Under the pieces are notes generated by a model that ran no database searches, was not told the DNA's origin, and saw nothing but the letters and a program-made list of their open reading frames with translations. A stretch of DNA of 49,940 nt from Gammaproteobacteria bacterium (GTDB taxonomy: Bacteria > Pseudomonadota > Gammaproteobacteria > UBA6429 > Thiohalophilaceae): assembly GCA_022712915.1 (NCBI GenBank), contig JAFLJQ010000251.1:1-49940 (forward strand), given 5' to 3'. Shown here one piece after another: positions 34,439 to 41,383 of this stretch. The first letter of the stretch is position 1, and the number at the start of each line of letters is the position of its first letter. Position numbers and translations under genes: made by a program.

Positions 34439-35107
34439 CTAGTACAGATAAAAAAACTCCATTTGTGTACCTGCTAATTCTAGGATATCCCGGTCATTTA
34501 GCGTTGTGGAATCATGGTTAATTGGGTGTTGGTTTAGTAAAGGGCATTCGTCAGGTTTTTTGGTATGGGCTGTTTTTATGGTGGAAATTGAATAACCATC
34601 GATATTGCGGCTAATCATTGCCAGTTTATGACCATTAAAACCAAGTGTGTTAAATGGTTTTCGCAGCTCCAGAACTTTTTTGGCCATTGGTCCATTTAAT
34701 ATACGAACGGCAGCAAGGCGCTCCCCCTTTTTTATGATAGACGCGGAGCTGGTATCAATGATCTGTGTATCTTCTATTTCCGCCCTAATAAACATAGTGG
34801 GTTCATAGTCATTGTTTTCCTCGCAGAAGAATGTAAATTGATAATTACCTGTTTGAATAGTATCACCATGACCTAATTGTGATTTGGCTATACGAGCACC
34901 ATTTAGTAATGTTCCATTGGTGCTTCCTAAATCGTCAACATAGGTGTGTTCACCCATAATAGTGATCAATGCATGCCTACCGCTGATGGTCAGGTCATTC
35001 AGTTGAATATCATTACCGTGCTTTCGTCCGATACTTATACTATCTTTGTCAATCTCATATTCGCGTATGACAGCACCATCGAGTGTCAGAATTAGCTTTG
35101 CCATCAT
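34439..35107 (-). CDS. FHA-domain protein with a second degenerate FHA-like domain
   Basis: This protein of 222 residues has an N-terminal FHA domain (about 20-95) carrying S-I-G-R-K-H-G-N-D-I, S-G-R-H-A-L-I and D-L-G-S-T-N-G-T-L. It should bind phosphothreonine. Residues about 130-222 look like a second, degenerate FHA fold (F-N-T-L-G-F-N-G-H-K-L-A, I-S-T-I, L-N-D-R-D-I-L-E-L-A-G-T-Q-M-E-F-F-Y), without the S-x-x-H and N-G motifs. There is no membrane helix. Its start overlaps the end of the PilT-like gene by 4 bases (ATGA), and it closes the kinase-PilT-PilT-FHA operon. A natural guess is that it reads the phosphorylation set by the HEAT-repeat kinase. Confidence 0.88.
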   Translation of the reverse strand: MMAKLILTLDGAVIREYEIDKDSISIGRKHGNDIQLNDLTISGRHALITIMGEHTYVDDLGSTNGTLLNGARIAKSQLGHGDTIQTGNYQFTFFCEENNDYEPTMFIRAEIEDTQIIDTSSASIIKKGERLAAVRILNGPMAKKVLELRKPFNTLGFNGHKLAMISRNIDGYSISTIKTAHTKKPDECPLLNQHPINHDSTTLNDRDILELAGTQMEFFYLY

Positions 35108-36249
35108 TCTATGCCTGTTACATTTATTGTATTACCAATTGTACTTGAAGAACCAGAGGAAGATGGCCCTTGATCATTTTCACTTATTTCGTTTTCACTT
35201 CTGAAGTGTTCAAACTCTGTTTTGTTTCTTGATTTTAGGTAGGCTTCCTTCCTTGAAATAATTTGGGCATCAAGTAATTTCCGTATTGCGGTATCCATGC
35301 GTTGCATCCCCTGTATTGCACCGCTTTGAATAATATTATCTAGCTGATCTGTTTTGCCTTCGCGAATTATATTCGATACTGCAGCATTATTTATCATAAT
35401 TTCAAGAGCAGCAATTCGAGATTTTCGGTCAGCAGTAAGTAATAATTGCTGTGAAATTACGGCAATCAGTGAAGTTGATAGCATTGTCCTTACATATGGC
35501 TCTTCGCCAGCTGGAAAGACATTAATTATTCGGTCGACAGAAGAGGCGGCTCCATTGGTGTGAAGTGTGGCGATAACCAGAATACCGGTTTCAGCAGCGG
35601 TGAGGGCTAGATGAATGGTTTCCAGATCACGCATTTCACCTATTAATATTACGTCAGGGTCTTCTCTCAGAGATGAACGTAGTGCATCTGAAAATCCAGC
35701 AGTATGTGAACCAATTTCCCTCTGGCTCATCAGGCATTTTTTATTTGGATGGATAAATTCTATTGGATCTTCAATGGTTATAATATGACCATTTTTTTCG
35801 CTGTTGATGAAGTCAACCATAGCCGATAGGGTTGTTGATTTGCCAGACCCTGTTGGTCCTGTAACCAGAATTAAGCCTTTTTGCTGTCGACATAGGTTTT
35901 TTAATACCGGTGGTAAGTTAAGGTCGTTAAGTTTTTGGATTTGATTTGGAATGGCACGAAAAACTGCACCGATGCCCCCAAGGTGTTGAAAAATATTGAC
36001 ACGGAATCGTGCCATATTTTCAACTTCATAAGCAAAATCAGCGCCACCCTCTTGTTCGTAGATAGTTTTAATACCTGCGGGCATGATTTCGTAAAGGAGC
36101 TCGGTGGTTTCTTTGCTTGTTAACTCACGGTATTTAACAGTAAACGTTTCACCATGAAGGCGGATTCTGGGAGAGTTTCCTGATACAAGATGCAGATCAG
36201 AACCACCTTGTTTTATCACCAGTTCCAGAAAGGCATCGATTCTATTCAT
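35104..36249 (-). CDS. PilT-like ATPase (second copy)
   Basis: This 381-residue ATPase is of the type IV pilus retraction/T2SS superfamily. It opens R-I-D-A-F-L-E-L-V-I-K-Q-G-G-S-D-L-H-L, the PilT beginning. It has Walker A G-P-T-G-S-G-K-S-T near 135, an Asp box I-E-D-P-I-E-F-I-H, Walker B-like D-V-I-L-I-G-E-M-R-D, and a His box V-I-A-T-L-H-T-N. The retraction ATPase motif A-I-R-N-L-I-R-E-G-K is represented by V-S-N-I-I-R-E-G-K near 300. The C-terminus is longer and Ser-rich (last 35 residues). It follows the first PilT-like gene by one base. No pilin, pilQ, pilB or pilC is seen within the window. Confidence 0.9.
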   Translation of the reverse strand: MNRIDAFLELVIKQGGSDLHLVSGNSPRIRLHGETFTVKYRELTSKETTELLYEIMPAGIKTIYEQEGGADFAYEVENMARFRVNIFQHLGGIGAVFRAIPNQIQKLNDLNLPPVLKNLCRQQKGLILVTGPTGSGKSTTLSAMVDFINSEKNGHIITIEDPIEFIHPNKKCLMSQREIGSHTAGFSDALRSSLREDPDVILIGEMRDLETIHLALTAAETGILVIATLHTNGAASSVDRIINVFPAGEEPYVRTMLSTSLIAVISQQLLLTADRKSRIAALEIMINNAAVSNIIREGKTDQLDNIIQSGAIQGMQRMDTAIRKLLDAQIISRKEAYLKSRNKTEFEHFRSENEISENDQGPSSSGSSSTIGNTINVTGIE

Positions 36250-36250
36250 G

Positions 36251-37345
36251 TCAATTTATGGCTAAGTTAATTTGTGGCAGCAAATCTGGATTTGTTATAT
36301 ATCTTTGAAATTGTTTCTTATCCAATGCATGGATGTAGGTATCATCTGGATCAATTTCTTTATTTTTTAATGCTTCAAGTAGAGCTTGATCCATAAGTTG
36401 CATCCCAAGCTCTTTACCAGTTTGTATGGAGCTTGGGATCTGAAATACTTTACTGGATAAAATAAGTCTTGATATTGCAGGAGTGTTAATCATGATCTCT
36501 ACAATGGCTTTACGGCTTCGACCATCGGCAGTTCTGACTAGTTTCTGGCTGATTACGCCTTTTAAATGTTGTGATAGGAACGTTGTAGCAAGAGACTTTT
36601 GCATTGTTGGCATAGCATCAATAATCCTGTCGATCGTTTTCACTGCTGAAGTGGTATGTAATGTGCCGAGTACCAGATGACCGGTTTCGGCAGCCGTCAT
36701 GGCCATTGATATGGTTTCGGGGTCACGCAATTCGCCAACAAGGATAACATCTGGATCTTCTCGTAATGCTGCGCGTAATCCTTCAGCAAAATTTTTAACA
36801 TGAGTACCGACGGTACGTTGTATTATTAAGGACTGTTTACTCTTATGTACAAATTCAATGGGATCCTCGAGTGTAATAATATTATAACGGCGATTATTAT
36901 TTAGCCAGTCAATCATCGATGCAAGCGTGGTGGATTTTCCTGTCCCTGTTGCTCCAGTTACAAGTATGAGTCCTTGGTTTGTATGTAGGAATTTTTCTAT
37001 AATTGAAGGCAGCCCTAATTCAGTTAGGCTGGGTATCTTGGGTGCTATAGTCCGCAGACTTGCACCGATGCCTTTAAATTTACGGTATAAATTTACTCTG
37101 AATCTGCCAACATCTTCATGTTCATAGGAAAAATCAAGATCTTGACCAGATAAAAATATAGTCTTCTGCTCTGGAGTTAAAATCTCATAGACTAGTTCTT
37201 CAAGTTCAGTATCTGAAAGATTTCGGTATTTAATGGTTTGTAATTCACCGTGTAAACGAATAAGAGGAGGGCATCCAACTGCAAGGTGAATATCCGAGCC
37301 ACCTTGTTCTCGCCCAAGTTTAAGAAAGGCATTGATTCTGGCCAT
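36251..37345 (-). CDS. PilT-like ATPase (first copy)
   Basis: This protein of 364 residues is related to the next gene but clearly different. It has R-E-Q-G-G-S-D-I-H-L-A near the start, Walker A G-A-T-G-T-G-K-S-T near 130, L-E-D-P-I-E-F-V-H-K, D-V-I-L-V-G-E-L-R-D-P-E-T, and H-box L-G-T-L-H-T-T. The retraction-motif position reads I-S-R-L-I-L-S-S-K and the following segment Q-I-P-S-S-I-Q-T-G-K-E-L-G-M-Q-L-M-D is close to genuine PilT/PilU. Its start overlaps the kinase gene stop, so kinase and ATPase are co-translated. PilT proteins are hexameric motors. With no pilus genes here, the partner could be a pilus elsewhere or something else. Confidence 0.92.
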   Translation of the reverse strand: MARINAFLKLGREQGGSDIHLAVGCPPLIRLHGELQTIKYRNLSDTELEELVYEILTPEQKTIFLSGQDLDFSYEHEDVGRFRVNLYRKFKGIGASLRTIAPKIPSLTELGLPSIIEKFLHTNQGLILVTGATGTGKSTTLASMIDWLNNNRRYNIITLEDPIEFVHKSKQSLIIQRTVGTHVKNFAEGLRAALREDPDVILVGELRDPETISMAMTAAETGHLVLGTLHTTSAVKTIDRIIDAMPTMQKSLATTFLSQHLKGVISQKLVRTADGRSRKAIVEIMINTPAISRLILSSKVFQIPSSIQTGKELGMQLMDQALLEALKNKEIDPDDTYIHALDKKQFQRYITNPDLLPQINLAIN

Positions 37346-39729
37346 TATGCCGCTTCCTTCTTTAGGAGGTATTCCAGATCATGTTGCATTGCGGTGATGT
37401 CTTGATAGCGGTCATCAGGGTTGGTTGCTATGGCCTTCATAATAATGGCATTAAGCTCATTACTAATTTTCGGATTTGCCTGGTTGGCTGGTTTAGCATT
37501 ACCTTCAACATGTTTAAATAATGTCGCCATATGATCTTCTCCTTTGTATGGAGGATGGCCGGTAAATATTTCATACATTAGAATACCAAGGCTATATATA
37601 TCAGTCCTGGCATCAATTGTTCTGGCGCGAACTTGTTCAGGGGCCATATAAGTGGGGGTGCCTACAAGAATTCCGCTTTTGGTTAGCCGGGCATCTGATT
37701 GGCTGGCAGCAGCAGCGAGACCAAAGTCAACAACTTTCACTAGATTATTCTCTCCAACCAGAATATTAGCAGGTTTGAGATCGCGATGTACCACTCCGGC
37801 ATTGTGTGCGACTGCCATGGCTTTGCATATATCACAGAAAATTTGTTTAATTCGAGTATGGTCTCTTGTTCGTTTTGTTTTTATTTCATAGGCAAGAGAA
37901 TGACTTGAAAAATACTCCATTGAAATGGCATATGATTTCCCAAATGTGATGAAGTCGTATATACGGATGACATTTTCATGAGTTATTTTTCTTGCGAAGC
38001 GAAGTTCATGAATAAAGCGTTGAATAACACTTTCATCTGAGGCCATGTGTGGGTTGAGAAATTTCAGAATGATATCCTCATTGACCATCATATCTTTGAC
38101 GAGTACGACTACACCGAAGGCTCCTTTACCAACTTGACGGATAATTTTATAACGTTCGGCAAGTACCTGATCTGGTTTTAATTTGGCAGCGTCAATAATG
38201 TGTGCTGTATAGATGTCTGATGTCTCAGTGGTATTTGAGAGGTCAATAACAGAGTTTTTATCCTCAGTAATAACTGTTTCATCAACACGTCTGTTTGTAT
38301 CATGTCCCGCGATATGCGCAACAATGGTTTTTAATGTTGAGTTAGCCAGATCCTTAAATGCAGTATTTGAGTTTATGGTGAGTTGTTGTAATGCATTTTT
38401 GACAAGAGGTAGCATTTCCTCATCAGTTAGTATGGCAAGTGCTTGTAAAATATCCTTGCCCCATTTGTCTTGTGATTTTGACAAAATTTGGAGTAGTGGT
38501 TTGATGGCCGTTTTATCGTTCAAGGAGGCAATGGATTGTATCGCTACAGGTGCTGACTCAGGATGTGTCTTAATCATTTTTAGAAGTGAAGGGACAACTC
38601 TTTTGTCACCGAGCTGCCCCAAGGCATCTGCCGCACGTTCGCGCACCCACCAGTCATCATCACTTAAGGCTTTGGCAAGGTGTACAACGGCTCGTTTGTC
38701 CTTAATTGAATTAAGAATTTCAACGGCTGTGCGACGTAAAAATTCATCTTTATTTTTAATCAGTTCTAAAACCGCATCAACAACTTTTGGTCCTCCAATA
38801 CTTCCCAGAGCATCTGCTGCACGTACTTTGACCCACCAATCTTTGTCGCGCATGGCAATTAACAAATCATGGATAGCGCTGGGATCACCGACTTCATTTA
38901 ATACTTCAACGGCAGCTCTGCGCACATATTCTGATTCGTCTTGTAATATATCGATTAGGTATTTTACGGTAGTTGGATCCTTTATTTTTGTTAGTGCGTC
39001 GATGGCTTTGCTTTGTACGGTAAGATCTGGATCCTTGAGTAATTGACAAAGTGGTTTGGCTGGTACCGGTATACTGGTTTCTCCCAGACCTTCAATAGCC
39101 GCTTGCCGGACATTTTTGTTGGGATCATTAATTGCCTGAAGTAGAGCATCACATACAGACTCTGTATGAAACCGTGAAATAATTTTTATTATGTTAAAAC
39201 GAATATTCAGGTCAGGACTGTTTGCATATCGAAGTAGATCATTTAAATGGGATTCTTGTGCAACCTCATCAAGTACTTTTAAAATCATGAGGCGAATATT
39301 TTTTTCTACATTGTTTAGCATGCCTAACAGGATTTTGACACTTAATTTTCCTTGATGAGCGAGTAATATTTGAACGAGGACATTTTTGGGAATATCCGGG
39401 TCGTCAAATAATTCAAAAAGTCTGTTTGGATCATATTGTCTTGAATTGGCAAGTATCCGCATTGTGCCTGCTATTATGCGGCCATCTTGATTGGCCAATC
39501 CATCCACATAATGGGACAGAGTTCGGTTATCAAGCATGGAGATAAGTAGCTGCTCGATGGGCGAGTTAGCGGGAGATTCACCTAATGCATGGATTAATTT
39601 TGGTATCGCCTGAGCGCCTATTTGTTTTAATTTGGCGACAGCTTCTTTGGCTTCCAGGCTATGTATACTTGAACAGCCGAGAAGTGTATCTATTGCTTTA
39701 TTTGCTTTAAATCCTTTAATTAAACTCAT
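37345..39729 (-). CDS. HEAT-repeat protein with C-terminal Ser/Thr kinase
   Basis: This protein of 794 residues has two parts. Residues about 10-470 consist of HEAT/PBS-lyase-type repeats of about 31 residues, with clear copies such as V-R-R-A-A-V-E-V-L-N-E-V-G-D-P-S-A-I and V-R-E-R-A-A-D-A-L-G-Q-L-G-D-K-R-V-V. Residues about 523-790 form a Hanks-type kinase: G-K-G-A-F-G-V-V-V, the Lys in I-L-K-F-L, H-R-D-L-K-P-A-N-I-L near 646, V-D-F-G-L-A, P-T-Y-M-A-P-E-Q and D-I-Y-S-L-G. All catalytic residues are present. There is no membrane segment, so it is a soluble kinase. It is the first gene of a tight operon with the two PilT-like ATPases and the FHA protein. The HEAT array likely recruits the substrate. 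Confidence 0.94.
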   Translation of the reverse strand: MSLIKGFKANKAIDTLLGCSSIHSLEAKEAVAKLKQIGAQAIPKLIHALGESPANSPIEQLLISMLDNRTLSHYVDGLANQDGRIIAGTMRILANSRQYDPNRLFELFDDPDIPKNVLVQILLAHQGKLSVKILLGMLNNVEKNIRLMILKVLDEVAQESHLNDLLRYANSPDLNIRFNIIKIISRFHTESVCDALLQAINDPNKNVRQAAIEGLGETSIPVPAKPLCQLLKDPDLTVQSKAIDALTKIKDPTTVKYLIDILQDESEYVRRAAVEVLNEVGDPSAIHDLLIAMRDKDWWVKVRAADALGSIGGPKVVDAVLELIKNKDEFLRRTAVEILNSIKDKRAVVHLAKALSDDDWWVRERAADALGQLGDKRVVPSLLKMIKTHPESAPVAIQSIASLNDKTAIKPLLQILSKSQDKWGKDILQALAILTDEEMLPLVKNALQQLTINSNTAFKDLANSTLKTIVAHIAGHDTNRRVDETVITEDKNSVIDLSNTTETSDIYTAHIIDAAKLKPDQVLAERYKIIRQVGKGAFGVVVLVKDMMVNEDIILKFLNPHMASDESVIQRFIHELRFARKITHENVIRIYDFITFGKSYAISMEYFSSHSLAYEIKTKRTRDHTRIKQIFCDICKAMAVAHNAGVVHRDLKPANILVGENNLVKVVDFGLAAAASQSDARLTKSGILVGTPTYMAPEQVRARTIDARTDIYSLGILMYEIFTGHPPYKGEDHMATLFKHVEGNAKPANQANPKISNELNAIIMKAIATNPDDRYQDITAMQHDLEYLLKKEAA

Positions 39730-40021
39730 GGTTGTTTATTGCTATATATAAATTGCCCATACCTCAGACAGAATTTATGGTGCTTGGTTGATGATCCAAG
39801 CAGTTCGTTCTCATTGCTACGCTACTTACTAAAACGATCAGCCTTCTGCCTCTTATACCCAGTAACCACTCTAGCCACTTATATATGTACACATGTTTAA
39901 TTATAACCTTAATATATTCCTGACGGGGAGAAATATGAGAAAAACTTGAACCTTGAGGGCATAAAAATACCTAGTTATCAAAAGCTTGCCGGGATTAAGT
40001 TATTCCGGTGTTGAATTACTC

Positions 40022-40501
40022 CTAATTGAGTATCCTTCCTGCTCGGATATAACGTTTTTGCCAATAGGGGTTATCCAGATTGGCAATTGACACCGATTTT
40101 CCCGATGAAGGGGCATGGATAAAGCGGTTATTCCCAAGGTAGATTCCTACATGGGATACTCGGGAGCGATAAATGCGGAAAAATATTAGATCACCTTGTC
40201 TCAGGTGTTGCCTTGAAATAGGCTGAGACTGCTTAAACTGGCCATAGGCTGTTCTGGCAAGGCTTAGCCCTGCTTGTTTAAAGCTATAATACACTAGGCC
40301 ACTGCAATCAAACCCTCCGGTAGGTGACGCCCCTCCATTCTTGTATTCAGTCCCTAGTTGTTGCCTGGCGGTGTTGATAACTCTGCTTGTGTCTATCGGC
40401 CGTTTACCCTCTGCAGTCAGGGCTATTTTGGGCTGGCTACAGGCGGTCAGAGACATCAAAATGCAGGTAAAACCAAGATATATTAGGAGTTTATCTGTCA
40501 T
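40022..40501 (-). CDS. NlpC/P60-family cell-wall lipoprotein
   Basis: This protein of 159 residues has a lipoprotein signal (L-M-S-L-T-A-C, Cys21) and an NlpC/P60 peptidase domain (about 40-155). The catalytic Cys is Cys66 in G-G-F-D-C-S-G-L-V-Y, the His lies in S-H-V-G-I-Y-L-G near 117, and the third residue is the His in F-I-H-A-P-S-S-G. It should cut peptide crosslinks of peptidoglycan, like Spr/MepS or NlpC. All three catalytic residues are present. It is a single gene with its own promoter candidate and a divergent neighbour. Such a gene is common chromosomal stock and not clearly part of the island. Confidence 0.93.
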   Translation of the reverse strand: MTDKLLIYLGFTCILMSLTACSQPKIALTAEGKRPIDTSRVINTARQQLGTEYKNGGASPTGGFDCSGLVYYSFKQAGLSLARTAYGQFKQSQPISRQHLRQGDLIFFRIYRSRVSHVGIYLGNNRFIHAPSSGKSVSIANLDNPYWQKRYIRAGRILN

Positions 40502-40541
40502 GGGGTAATCTCTTAATTGTTGATTTGTATCACAATATTAG

Positions 40542-40569
40542 ATAATACTATTATTTGTTTACAATTCAA
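40542..40569 (-). promoter_or_regulatory. candidate sigma-70 promoter of the NlpC/P60 gene
   Basis: On the minus strand TTGAAT (40569-40564) and TATTAT (40547-40542) are separated by 16 bases and lie about 40 bases ahead of the start codon. Both hexamers are close to consensus, although the surroundings are AT-rich. Confidence 0.4.
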
Positions 40570-40727
40570 TTAACTTTTTAATAATCATAATGTTAGCAGC
40601 TTCTTATCATGATTTTAACACAATAAGCTCATGTTTTTTGCGTGAAAAGGTTGATGTTGCTTAAAAAATGACCGATATTGTAGGCCATGAAGATTGAATT
40701 ACGCCCATATTAACTGAGTATTAAATT

Positions 40728-41234
40728 ATGGATCCATCCACTGTATCAGGTCGGGATAGGAACAAGGATATCGCTAGTCCCCCGCCAACTCGAAATCCGT
40801 CACGCCAGGCCCGTGCCCGGCAAGCGGAAGTGGATAATGCTGTTCAGCAGGAACGTCGGGTGGCTAATAACCGAGAAGCGATGAGACGCCAGGCTAGCGC
40901 TGCATTTCGGGAAAGTGTTGAACGGGATCGGGCTGTGGAAAGACAGAATATGCAGGCCGGGGTAGAAAAAATGGTTCGTTCGGTAGTTCGTAAAGAATCT
41001 GCTCAAACGGAACAGAGTCGTGCACAGGACAATTCCCATCAAAATGAACTGCATGAACAAGATCAATATGTTCGTGAAAAACTCAAATCAACTTATAGCT
41101 CAACGGCCAGTGAATCGCCTCGCGATGAATCCCAGCAGCCATCCCCCTCTCAACGGCAGCAACAACGTGCTATTGACGATTACCAACAGTCCACTCGTAA
41201 TAGTATTGACCGCGCTGTTGAATTGGTTATTTAG
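40728..41234 (+). CDS. highly charged helical protein of unknown function
   Basis: This protein of 168 residues is very rich in Arg, Glu, Gln, Ser and Asn, and nearly free of hydrophobic residues and aromatics. It has no signal or membrane segment. Residues about 25-100 are likely one long helix (A-R-A-R-Q-A-E-V-D-N-A-V-Q-Q-E-R-R-V), followed by a Ser/Pro/Gln-rich loop and a short terminal helix. No family is recognised. A coding role is supported by its length, position between two genes, and absence of overlapping alternatives. The ribosome site is weak. Low complexity means a chance frame cannot be fully excluded. Confidence 0.6.
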   Translation: MDPSTVSGRDRNKDIASPPPTRNPSRQARARQAEVDNAVQQERRVANNREAMRRQASAAFRESVERDRAVERQNMQAGVEKMVRSVVRKESAQTEQSRAQDNSHQNELHEQDQYVREKLKSTYSSTASESPRDESQQPSPSQRQQQRAIDDYQQSTRNSIDRAVELVI

Positions 41235-41340
41235 GACGATTAAAAATCATAATTGCATGAGGCTACAGTCAGGTTGATGATCTGAACGGTTTTGTGCCAA
41301 GCATTCGAACTGAATCATACTAATACCGTCTAAGCGGTAC

Positions 41341-41346
41341 TATAAT
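41341..41346 (+). promoter_or_regulatory. consensus -10 box ahead of mrcB
   Basis: TATAAT is a perfect -10, located 38 bases before the mrcB ATG. It is preceded by a 5-bp inverted repeat TACCG-n6-CGGTA (41324-41339) in the spacer. The -35 region is poor (TACTAA at a 17-base spacing), so the inverted repeat could be a regulator site. Confidence 0.4.
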
Positions 41347-41383
41347 AAAAACTTTATCCTTGTAAGCATTATTGAGCCTTTGT

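Noticed and set aside
35104-37345. a type IV pilus locus
   Set aside because: Only PilT-like ATPases are seen. No pilin, PilB, PilC, PilQ or minor pilin genes are present in the window.
38213-39046. 277-residue open frame antisense to the HEAT-repeat kinase
   Set aside because: Its length is a by-product of the regular codon pattern of the HEAT repeats on the other strand. It is Ser/Ala-rich without a recognisable domain and has no ribosome site.
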